A stretch of 18,040 nucleotides of DNA, taken from an uncultured Bacilli bacterium (lineage in GTDB: Bacteria; Bacillota_I; Bacilli_A; RF39; UBA660). Shown piece after piece: positions 7,008 through 14,167 of the stretch (within the stretch, counting starts at the first letter, position 1; every line of letters begins with the position of its first letter). Below the pieces are notes generated by a model. That model saw only the letters and a list, made by a program, of their open reading frames with translations, was not told the origin of the DNA and did no database searches. Position numbers and translations under genes: made by a program. Location: contig CANRCL010000013.1 of assembly GCA_947629115.1 (NCBI GenBank), positions 1-18,040 of the forward strand, written 5' to 3'.

Positions 7008-8789
7008 ATGAAAGAACTAGAATATCCATTTGATAGTGATTACTTAATTAAAAATCGTAAAAAAATTAAAAAGGAATTATTAAACAAAGAAAATTTGTTG
7101 GAGAAGAATATTGCTATTTTAGGTGGTTCAACTACAAGTGAGATAAAAAATATGCTAGAATTATTTTTACTTGATTATGGTATTAAGCCTAATTTTTATG
7201 AGTCTGAATATAATAAATTCTATGAAGATGCTATGTTTGGAAATGAAGAATTAGATTCTTTTAATCCGGATATTATTTATATCCATACTACCAATAGAAA
7301 TATAACAGATTATCCTACTATGTATGATAATGAAAATGATATTCAAGAAATGCTTGAACAAGAATATACAAAATATCAAAATATGTGGGATAAATTATTT
7401 GAAAAATTTAATGCAACAATTATTCAAAACAATTTTGAATATCCATTTTATCGCTTATTAGGAAATAAAGATGTTAGTGATATTCATGGAAAGATAAATT
7501 ATATTAATCGGCTAAATCAAAAATTTTATGATTATGCAAATTCCCATAAAAACTTCTTCATTAATGACATAAATTATGTATCATCTTGCTATGGATTAGA
7601 TAAATGGGCTAATCAATTTTATTGGCATATGTATAAATATGCAATGGAAGTGCCAGCAATTCCATATTTAGCAAGTAATATTGCTCATATTATTAAATCA
7701 ATTTATGGTAAAAATAAAAAAGCTTTTGTTTTAGATTTAGATAATACATTATGGGGAGGTATTGTTGGTGATGATGGCGTTGAAAATTTAGCAATTGGAC
7801 CAGAAGTACCTAGTGGACAAGTATTTTTTGAATTTCAAAAATATTTAAAAGAACATAAAGGATTAGGAATAATACTAAACGTTAATTCAAAAAATGAATA
7901 CGAAAATGCAATTGCAGGTCTAAATCATCCAGCCGGTTATTTGAAACCAGATGACTTTATAATTATTAAAGCTAATTGGAATCCTAAAAATATGAATATT
8001 AAAGACATGGCTGAAGAATTAAATTTAGGTGCTGATAGTTTTGTCTTTGTGGATGATAATCCAGCTGAAAGAAGAATTGTAGAAACTTATACTGAAGGTA
8101 TTGGAGTACCTGAAGTCGATGTACCAGAAAATTATATTAGAATAATAGACCATAATGGCTATTTTGAAGTAACAAATTTTTCAGAAGAAGATTTGAAAAA
8201 GAGTGAACTATATAAAGATAATGCCAAAAGAAGTCAAATGATGGCAACTTTCGAAAATTATGAAGATTATTTATTATCTTTAAAAATGAAAGCAGAAATA
8301 ACTACTTTTAAACCAATTTATTTAGAAAGAATTTCTCAATTAAGCAATAAAAGTAATCAATTTAATTTAACAACTAAAAGATATTCTCTTGCAGATATTG
8401 AAGAAGTTAATAATGATGATAACTATATTAAACTATATGGTAAATTAGAAGATATTTTTGGTGATAATGGAGTTATTAGTGTAGTTATTGGTAATATAAA
8501 AAATAAAGATGAATTGCATATTGACTTATGGATTATGAGTTGTCGAGTTCTAAAAAGAAATATGGAATTTGCAATGATGGATAAATTAGTTGAAAAAGCT
8601 AAAGAAAGAAATATAAAAACAATTTATGGATATTATTATCCAACATTTAAAAATAAAATGGTTAAAGAATTTTATGAAATGCAAGGTTTTGAATTAATAA
8701 ATACTGATGCAGATGGAAATAAATTTTATAAATTAGATATATCTAAAGGATATGAAAATAAAAATAATGTTATGGAGGTGACTGAATAA
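7008..8789 (+). CDS. FkbH-like HAD-family (subfamily IIIC) acyl-loading protein
   Basis: The protein has 593 aa, the usual size of full-length FkbH-like proteins. It begins MKELEYPFDSDYLIK, typical of the family. Residues about 1-220 form the N-terminal domain, whose AILGGSTTSEI opening looks like an SGNH-type fold. The HAD domain follows with DLDNTLWGG (Asp243, Asp245, Thr247) and FVFVDDNPAERR. A GNAT-like C-terminal domain (about 415-580) contains VKEFYEMQGFEL. In polyketide pathways FkbH dephosphorylates 1,3-bisphosphoglycerate and loads D-glyceryl onto an ACP. The ACP gene follows directly (TAATG, 1-nt overlap, with strong GGAGGTGA ahead of it), which supports the same chemistry here; the exact acyl group is inferred. 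The start at 7008 has a weak GTGGTGA site, so translation may be modest. It is the first gene of module 2. Confidence 0.9.
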   Translation: MKELEYPFDSDYLIKNRKKIKKELLNKENLLEKNIAILGGSTTSEIKNMLELFLLDYGIKPNFYESEYNKFYEDAMFGNEELDSFNPDIIYIHTTNRNITDYPTMYDNENDIQEMLEQEYTKYQNMWDKLFEKFNATIIQNNFEYPFYRLLGNKDVSDIHGKINYINRLNQKFYDYANSHKNFFINDINYVSSCYGLDKWANQFYWHMYKYAMEVPAIPYLASNIAHIIKSIYGKNKKAFVLDLDNTLWGGIVGDDGVENLAIGPEVPSGQVFFEFQKYLKEHKGLGIILNVNSKNEYENAIAGLNHPAGYLKPDDFIIIKANWNPKNMNIKDMAEELNLGADSFVFVDDNPAERRIVETYTEGIGVPEVDVPENYIRIIDHNGYFEVTNFSEEDLKKSELYKDNAKRSQMMATFENYEDYLLSLKMKAEITTFKPIYLERISQLSNKSNQFNLTTKRYSLADIEEVNNDDNYIKLYGKLEDIFGDNGVISVVIGNIKNKDELHIDLWIMSCRVLKRNMEFAMMDKLVEKAKERNIKTIYGYYYPTFKNKMVKEFYEMQGFELINTDADGNKFYKLDISKGYENKNNVMEVTE

Positions 8790-9031
8790 TGTCTAAAGAA
8801 GAAATATATGAAAGAATCAATAACGTTTTTAGAGATGTTTTTGATGATGACTCAATTGAAGTAAATGCTGAAACAACATCTAATGATATTGAAGATTGGG
8901 ATAGTTTAGAGCATATAAACTTAATTGTAGCCATTGAACATGAATTTAATATGAAATTCAATATGAATGAAGTGACTACAATGAAAAATGTTGGAGAAAT
9001 GGTTGATATTATATTAAATAGAACTAAATAA
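8789..9031 (+). CDS. Acyl carrier protein (pathway-specific)
   Basis: The protein has 80 aa and is acidic and helical. The phosphopantetheine site is Ser39 in EDWDSLEHINLIVAIE, a form common in specialised carriers (fatty-acid ACP usually has GADSLD). It should carry the acyl group loaded by the FkbH-like protein as a thioester, and AcpS (2447-2758) is a candidate activator. It overlaps the fkbH-like stop by one base and has an excellent GGAGGTGA ribosome site, so it should be made in more copies than the weakly initiated FkbH-like protein. A perfect hairpin follows its stop. In dlt operons the equivalent place is taken by DltC. Confidence 0.92.
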   Translation: MSKEEIYERINNVFRDVFDDDSIEVNAETTSNDIEDWDSLEHINLIVAIEHEFNMKFNMNEVTTMKNVGEMVDIILNRTK

Positions 9032-9032
9032 T

Positions 9033-9059
9033 AATGGTAAAGGTTAAACCTTTACCATT
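9033..9059 (+). promoter_or_regulatory. Perfect intra-operon hairpin after the ACP gene
   Basis: AATGGTAAAGG (9033-9043) pairs fully with CCTTTACCATT (9049-9059) around a TTAAA loop: 11 bp with no mismatch. There is no proper T-run after it (TAAAAATG follows), so it is more likely a partial terminator, an mRNA-stability element or a processing site. It would favour ACP over the downstream genes. Confidence 0.65.
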
Positions 9060-9076
9060 TAAAAATGAGGATACAA

Positions 9077-9499
9077 ATGAAAGAATATAAATTTGATGAT
9101 ATAAAAATTGGGATGGAATGTGAATTTACCAGTAAACTTACTGAAGAAAAAATGAATGATTTTTTAAAAATAACTAATGATATTAATCCATTACATAATG
9201 ATAAGGATTATGCAATATCCAAAGGATATAATGATAAGGTTGTTTATGGAATGTTAACTTCATCTTTTTTATCAACGTTAGCTGGTGTGTACTTGCCTGG
9301 TAAATATAGCTTAATCCATTCAGTGGAAATATTATTTAAAAAGCCGGTCTATTTAAAAGATAGTCCGCTTACTATAAAAGGAAAAGTAGTTGAAAAAAAT
9401 GAAATGTTTAAAGAATTTACTATTAAATATGAAATTTTAAATAATAAAAATGAAAAAGTAACAAGAGGAACTATGAAAGTTGGTGTTATAAATGAATGA
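9077..9499 (+). CDS. MaoC-like (R)-specific enoyl-ACP/CoA hydratase, hot-dog fold
   Basis: The protein has 140 aa from the ATG at 9077. I prefer this start to the Met four codons earlier because GAGG (9067-9070) is 6 nt ahead of it, whereas the earlier ATG abuts the hairpin. The hydratase-2 signature is present: FLKITNDINPLHNDKDYAISKGY, where Asp and His of the D-x-N-P-x-H loop are the expected catalytic pair, then VYGMLTSSFLS. MaoC-like enzymes add or remove water at the 2,3-position of an acyl thioester. Here the substrate is probably bound to the adjacent ACP. The last codons overlap the SDR gene by 8 bp, so the two steps are coupled. Whether it dehydrates, hydrates or only binds the acyl group is not known. 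Confidence 0.87.
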   Translation: MKEYKFDDIKIGMECEFTSKLTEEKMNDFLKITNDINPLHNDKDYAISKGYNDKVVYGMLTSSFLSTLAGVYLPGKYSLIHSVEILFKKPVYLKDSPLTIKGKVVEKNEMFKEFTIKYEILNNKNEKVTRGTMKVGVINE

Positions 9500-10226
9500 A
9501 AAAATTTTACTAATTACAGGAGCTTCCAGTGATATTGGAACTGAATTAATTAAACAAGTACATAAAGAATATGATTATATAATTGCACATCATATTGGAG
9601 ATGATAGTAAATTAGTAGAGTTAAAAAAAGAAATTGGAGATAAGTTAATTTTAATAAAAGGAAATTTTTTGGATGAAAATGGAACAAATGAATTTGTTAA
9701 TGAAATAAGAAAACTAGAAAAAGTTCCTACCCATTTTGTTCATCTTCCAGCAGGAAAGTTTGAAAATATAAAATTTACTAAATTAACTTGGGATAAATTT
9801 CAAACTGATATAAATATTGCTTTAAGGTCTTTTGTAATAATTCTTTTAAATTTTTTGCCAGATATGATAAAGAACAAAAGTGGCAAAATTGTTGTTATGT
9901 TAACATCTTGTACTACTAATATTCCGCCAAAATATTTATCAAGTTATGTGACTTCAAAATATGCTTTATTAGGATTATTAAAATCAATAGCTCAAGAGTA
10001 TGCTGATAAAGGAATTAGAATAAATGGTATTTCTCCAACAATGATAGAAACAAAATTTTTAAAAGATGTTCCGGATTTATTAGTTAAACAAAATGCAATG
10101 AATAGTCCAACAGGGACTAATTTAGTTGTTCAAGATGTTGTACCAATGATTGAATTTTTACTATCAGATAAATCAAATGCAATTACAGGTCAAAATATAG
10201 CTATTACAAATGGCAATATAATGTAG
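9492..10226 (+). CDS. Short-chain dehydrogenase/reductase (FabG-like SDR)
   Basis: The protein has 244 aa, the classical SDR length. The cofactor-binding turn is TGASSDIG near the N-terminus (usual form TGxxxGIG, with Asp for the middle Gly). The catalytic set is complete: Ser139 in LTSC, Tyr152 and Lys156 in YVTSK, with INGISPTMIETKF after it and the usual C-terminal ITGQNIAITNGN. It probably reduces or oxidises a keto/hydroxy group with NAD(P)H on the carrier-bound acyl chain, or on a sugar. The context (ACP, MaoC, MBOAT) favours an acyl-ACP substrate. The start overlaps maoC, with only a weak ribosome site, so translational coupling is likely. It could replace FabG for a short hydroxyacyl group such as a 3-hydroxyacyl or glyceryl derivative (inferred). 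Confidence 0.88.
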   Translation: MNEKILLITGASSDIGTELIKQVHKEYDYIIAHHIGDDSKLVELKKEIGDKLILIKGNFLDENGTNEFVNEIRKLEKVPTHFVHLPAGKFENIKFTKLTWDKFQTDINIALRSFVIILLNFLPDMIKNKSGKIVVMLTSCTTNIPPKYLSSYVTSKYALLGLLKSIAQEYADKGIRINGISPTMIETKFLKDVPDLLVKQNAMNSPTGTNLVVQDVVPMIEFLLSDKSNAITGQNIAITNGNIM

Positions 10227-10244
10227 TTAGGATGTGAATTTACA

Positions 10245-11774
10245 ATGAGTTTAACAACTTTATTATTTGCACTATTTTGTATTATTACTAGTTTATTATA
10301 TTTTATTATACCTCGCAAAATTCGTTGGATAGTATTATTAATTTCCAGTATTTTTTTCTTATTTTTCCAAAATTTACATTTAGGAACTATTATACAAGCT
10401 TTAGTAATACTTTTTGTATCTTACTTTAGTGCTCTTTTAATTGAAAAATATAAAAATACTAAAAAATCAAAAATATTTCTAATACTAGGAATCTTTCTTA
10501 TTTTAGGATTACTTATTTATTTAAAATATTCAAATTTATTATTAGTAACATTAAATCATATTTTTGATATTTTTAAAATTAATCATCACTTTAATATGGT
10601 TAAGCATAATTCTTTAATAGGAATTAGTTATTACTCTTTAATTATGATAGGCTATATTACTGATGTATATAGAGGAACATGTAATTGTGAAAAGAATATT
10701 TTTAAATGTGCTTTATTCATGTCTTATTTTCCAATACTAACATCAGGACCATTTATAAGATTTAATGATATTAAAGAAAATTTATTTGAAGGTCATAAAT
10801 TTAATTACGATAGAATGTGTAGTGGGCTAGTAAGAATAGTTTGGGGTGTTTTTAAAATTTTAGTTATTTCTTCGCGATTAGGAATGTTTGTAGATACAGT
10901 GTATGGTAATTTGGCATCATTTAATGGTTTATTTTCTATTACTGCTGCTTTAATGTTTCCACTTCAACTTTATACAAACTTTTCAGGCTCTATTGATATA
11001 ATTATGGGAATATCAGAAATTTTAGGAATCAATTTACCAGAAAATTTTAAAACTCCATTCTTTTCAAAATCCATTACAGAATTTTGGCGTAATTGGCATA
11101 TTACTTTAGGTTCTTGGTTGAAAGATTATGTTTTTTATCCACTCCAAAAATCAGATTTTATTCAAAATTTAACAAATAAATGTAAAAAAATATTTGGTAA
11201 GAAAGTAGGTAAAAAAATCACTTTATTTTTATCAATGTTTATAATGTGGATATTAATTGGCATTTGGCATGGTGGTGCTTATACATTTATAATTGGAACC
11301 GGATTGCTACAATTTTTATTTATTTTTATGGAAGATATATGGGAACCAATTTCAATTAAAATTAATAAAAAATTAGGAATTAAAACAGATGTATTCAGTT
11401 ATAAATTATATCAAATAATAAGAACATATCTTTTATTCTCATTTTCTATGGTGTTTTTTAGAGCTTCATCAATTAGTAATGCATTAACAATTTTAAAAAG
11501 TATGACTACAATTGATGCGTATAAATTTTTAAATTTAAATATTTTCTATACGGCTGGTGTGGATAGATATGATTTTATTATTTTGGTTATTTCTTTAGTT
11601 GTTTTATTTGTTGTTGAATTATTAGCCAGAAAAGGGTCTGTTAGAGAAAAATTATTTAATCAAAATATTGTGTTTAGATGGTTTATGATATTTGCTTTAT
11701 TATTCTTTATTATAATATTTGGTTGCTATGGTCCAGGATATGATGCTACAGCATTTATATATAGAGATTTTTAA
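10245..11774 (+). CDS. MBOAT-family membrane O-acyltransferase (DltB/AlgI-like)
   Basis: The protein has 509 aa with about a dozen membrane segments. The two hallmark motifs are present: TEFWRNWHITLGSWLKDYVF (about 278-297) and the catalytic-His segment IGIWHGGAYTF with His342. Other AlgI/DltB-type segments are SYYSLIMIGYITDVYRG, FPILTSGPFIRF and LQLYTNFSGSIDIIMG. Members with DltD/AlgJ-type partners take an acyl group from a cytoplasmic thioester and pass it across the membrane for O-acylation of an extracellular polymer. The ACP upstream is the likely donor and the two SGNH proteins downstream the likely partners. Spacing to the neighbours is 18 bp on each side, so this is one operon. The acceptor is presumably the wall glycopolymer. 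Confidence 0.92.
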   Translation: MSLTTLLFALFCIITSLLYFIIPRKIRWIVLLISSIFFLFFQNLHLGTIIQALVILFVSYFSALLIEKYKNTKKSKIFLILGIFLILGLLIYLKYSNLLLVTLNHIFDIFKINHHFNMVKHNSLIGISYYSLIMIGYITDVYRGTCNCEKNIFKCALFMSYFPILTSGPFIRFNDIKENLFEGHKFNYDRMCSGLVRIVWGVFKILVISSRLGMFVDTVYGNLASFNGLFSITAALMFPLQLYTNFSGSIDIIMGISEILGINLPENFKTPFFSKSITEFWRNWHITLGSWLKDYVFYPLQKSDFIQNLTNKCKKIFGKKVGKKITLFLSMFIMWILIGIWHGGAYTFIIGTGLLQFLFIFMEDIWEPISIKINKKLGIKTDVFSYKLYQIIRTYLLFSFSMVFFRASSISNALTILKSMTTIDAYKFLNLNIFYTAGVDRYDFIILVISLVVLFVVELLARKGSVREKLFNQNIVFRWFMIFALLFFIIIFGCYGPGYDATAFIYRDF

Positions 11775-11791
11775 TTTTGGAGTTAATTAAA

Positions 11792-12835
11792 ATGAAAAAA
11801 ATTATAAAAACGATAGTATTTTTACTTATTTTCTTTATAATTTTTGTTGCTATATTTGACAAATTGTGGTTAAAAAAGAATTCTTTGAGCTATTTTTTTG
11901 AAGAGCCTAAAAATTCTTTTGATGTTGTATATGTAGGTAGTAGTAATGCTTTTATTCATTTTAATACTACTTTAGCCTTTGATACTTGGGGATTTACAAC
12001 TGGTCTTTTATCGGCATCTTCACAATCTTTTATAACAACAAAATATTTAATTAAACAATCTCAAAAATATCAAAATCCAAAGTTATATGTAATTGATTTA
12101 GGGTTAGTGGCAACCGATTTTGATATTTTTACTGAAGAAAATGTAAGAGTTGGTACTGATGTTCTAATGTTTTCCAAAAATAGAATTGACTTAATAAACG
12201 AAATACTAAAATACGATGATAAAATTGACAAAAATTCTTTTAATTATTATTTTAGTTTTATGTTATATCATAATAGATGGAAAGATATTTTTAAGGGAAG
12301 TCTTGACCGACAAAATTTAAATGTTTATAAAGGATATAGCTTAACTGATGATTCATTTAAAACATTAAAAAAGGATTCATTCAAATGGTATGAAAAAACA
12401 GGAACTTTGCAAGATGAAAATTATCAAGTTTTGTTAGAACTTTTAGATTATTTAGATAATGAAAAAATAAATGTTTTATTTGTAGTTCCAGCAAGGCCTT
12501 ATGAAAATGCGGAGATGGCAAGAATAAATGATGCTGTTTCAATAATTGAGTCTAGAAATTATAAAGTTATAAATTTTAACACATTAGATGATTTCGACAT
12601 TAATTATTCTACTGATTTAAAAGATACTTGCCATTTAAATGTTTGGGGTTCAACAAAATATACTTTATATTTTAGTAAGTATCTAATAAATAATTATGAT
12701 TTACCTAATCATAAAAGTGACAAAAATTTTGCATCTTGGGAAGAAGAATATAAGCGATTTAAAAATTCTTATTTTAAAAAAACAAACGAAAAATTTGAAA
12801 TATTTTTAAACAAAGAAAAGCAAGTTTATAATTAA
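11792..12835 (+). CDS. DltD/AlgJ-like SGNH-fold acyl-transfer partner, copy 1
   Basis: The protein has 347 aa from the ATG at 11792, where GGAG at 11779-11782 fixes the start. A TTG five codons earlier overlaps this ribosome site and is rejected. There is one N-terminal membrane anchor (about 5-24) followed by a soluble domain expected outside the cell. SGNH-type residues are seen: YVGSSNAF (Gly49, Ser50, Ser51, with Ser51 the expected nucleophile) and a C-terminal DTCHLNVWGS with Asp278 and His281, the same DxxH arrangement as DltD. Such proteins work with an MBOAT to place an acyl group on an extracellular polymer, or remove it. It is clearly paralogous to the next gene along its whole length. 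It could instead be an esterase; the MBOAT neighbour favours transfer. Confidence 0.82.
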   Translation: MKKIIKTIVFLLIFFIIFVAIFDKLWLKKNSLSYFFEEPKNSFDVVYVGSSNAFIHFNTTLAFDTWGFTTGLLSASSQSFITTKYLIKQSQKYQNPKLYVIDLGLVATDFDIFTEENVRVGTDVLMFSKNRIDLINEILKYDDKIDKNSFNYYFSFMLYHNRWKDIFKGSLDRQNLNVYKGYSLTDDSFKTLKKDSFKWYEKTGTLQDENYQVLLELLDYLDNEKINVLFVVPARPYENAEMARINDAVSIIESRNYKVINFNTLDDFDINYSTDLKDTCHLNVWGSTKYTLYFSKYLINNYDLPNHKSDKNFASWEEEYKRFKNSYFKKTNEKFEIFLNKEKQVYN

Positions 12836-12879
12836 AAAAATATTAATTATTTACAAATAAAAAAGGAGATTAAATAATT

Positions 12880-13917
12880 ATGAAATATAAAAATAAACTA
12901 AAAGTAGTATTAAAAGTTTTAATTTTTATTATTTTATTTAATATATTATTTTTTAAAAGTTTTAATATTTTATGGAAAGAAAAAACTCCATTAGATTATT
13001 TTTATGAGGAACCAAAAGACTCATTAGATGTACTTTATATTGGTTCAAGTTCGGTTTATATGGATTTTAATCCATTAGTTGCTTATAAAGAATATGGATT
13101 TAAAACTGGTCTATTATCTTATGGCTTACAACCATTTATTATGACAAAATATTTAATTGAAGATAGTAGAAATTTTCAAAACCCTAAATTATATGTAATA
13201 GATTTATCTATGGCTGTAAGGCTTTTATATTTGTTTAATGATGGTAATATAAGAAATGGAATTGATTCAATAAAAAGTTTAAAAGTAAAAAATCAACTCA
13301 TTGATGATATAAATAATTACAGACATCTTGAAAAAGAAAATTATCTTTTTTCTTATGGATATTATCATAATAAATGGAAAGATTTATTTAAAGGAACTGC
13401 AAATAGGGAAAATGATGAATTATATAAAGGCTTTTTATTAAATGAAGATTCTTTTATTGTTTCTCCAAAAGAAAAAGTAGATTGGAATAATGATGTAAAA
13501 AAAATTTTTCCAGAAATCGAAAACAATATTAATAATTTAATTAATTATTTAAAAAGTCAAAATATTGATAATGTTTTGTTTGTAATCTCACCTAGAATTT
13601 TTGATGACAATTATATGCTTCCGTTAAATTATGTAGAAAATATTATAGAAAACAATGGATATGAGTTTATAAATTTTAACAATTCGGACATTATTGATAT
13701 AGATTTTAATAAAGATTTAAAAGATAGTTCTCATTTAAATATTTATGGTGCTACTAAATTTAGTTTGAAATTAAGTGATTATATTAAAAGAAAATATAAT
13801 CTTGTTGAAAATGATTCTTTAGCAATAGATAAATCTTGGGAAAAAGAATATGAACGATTTAAAAATAATTATAAAGATTTTTCTAAAAATAATTTTGAAG
13901 ACTTAATTAATGAATAA
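12880..13917 (+). CDS. DltD/AlgJ-like SGNH-fold acyl-transfer partner, copy 2 (tandem paralogue)
   Basis: The protein has 345 aa and an excellent AAAGGAG ribosome site before the ATG. Like copy 1 it has one N-terminal membrane anchor (about 9-28) and then an extracellular domain. The catalytic residues are kept: YIGSSSVY (Gly55, Ser56, Ser57) and DSSHLNIYGATKFS (Asp282, His285). Shared blocks with copy 1 include GLLS, TKYLI, QNPKLYVIDL, YHNKWKDLFKG and the C-terminal SWEKEYERFKNNY. Both copies appear intact, so they probably differ in acceptor position or in acyl group rather than one being decayed. It is the last gene of module 2, followed by a terminator. The 44-bp gap before it is the widest between genes in the latter half of this operon. 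Confidence 0.82.
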   Translation: MKYKNKLKVVLKVLIFIILFNILFFKSFNILWKEKTPLDYFYEEPKDSLDVLYIGSSSVYMDFNPLVAYKEYGFKTGLLSYGLQPFIMTKYLIEDSRNFQNPKLYVIDLSMAVRLLYLFNDGNIRNGIDSIKSLKVKNQLIDDINNYRHLEKENYLFSYGYYHNKWKDLFKGTANRENDELYKGFLLNEDSFIVSPKEKVDWNNDVKKIFPEIENNINNLINYLKSQNIDNVLFVISPRIFDDNYMLPLNYVENIIENNGYEFINFNNSDIIDIDFNKDLKDSSHLNIYGATKFSLKLSDYIKRKYNLVENDSLAIDKSWEKEYERFKNNYKDFSKNNFEDLINE

Positions 13918-13922
13918 ATTTT

Positions 13923-13968
13923 AAAAATGGAATTAATGAATAAAAAAACATTTATGTTCCATTTTTTT
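13923..13968 (+). terminator. Intrinsic terminator of the acylation module
   Basis: AAAAATGGAA (13923-13932) pairs perfectly with TTCCATTTTT (13957-13966). The 24-nt loop contains a further small ATAAA/TTTAT pairing, and the arm ends in a run of seven Ts. It lies 6 bp after the stop of the second SGNH gene. Confidence 0.72.
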
Positions 13969-14101
13969 ATAGCCAAAATTATAGTTAGAAGTAATTAAAT
14001 AATTGATTATATATAGAACTGCTATCATTGTTTACAATTCTTCTCTAGTTGTCTACTTTAAGTTTACCAGTACATTTTAATTTTCTCCTTATAAAAGTTA
14101 A

Positions 14102-14119
14102 GAAAATCACTTGATTTTC
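14102..14119. promoter_or_regulatory. Palindrome overlapping the -35 of poly-G promoter copy 3
   Basis: GAAAATCA and TGATTTTC are perfect 8-bp inverted arms with a CT centre, ending exactly at the first G of the G-tract. The right arm is part of the conserved promoter. The left arm is unique to copy 3, where copies 1 and 2 have an AGAGG- or AAAGG-type lead. It may be an operator for a dimeric regulator at this copy only. Confidence 0.45.
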
Positions 14120-14140
14120 GGGGGGGGAATATTTTATAAT
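14111..14140 (+). promoter_or_regulatory. Poly-G promoter copy 3 (pentose/GT-C module)
   Basis: The -35 TTGATT (14111-14116) and -10 TATAAT (14135-14140) have an 18-bp spacer containing eight Gs (14120-14127). It is identical to copy 1 over 30 bp although the surrounding sequence differs. Transcription should start near 14147, about 21 nt before the ATG at 14168. Confidence 0.88.
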
Positions 14141-14167
14141 GTTATTTAAGTGCAAGGAGAAGTTTTA

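Noticed and set aside
14064..14090. Minus-strand ribosome site AAGGAG followed by ATG in the gap before promoter 3
   Set aside because: The reading frame is only Met-Tyr-Trp-stop, so it is no gene and I see no sign of a longer broken one.
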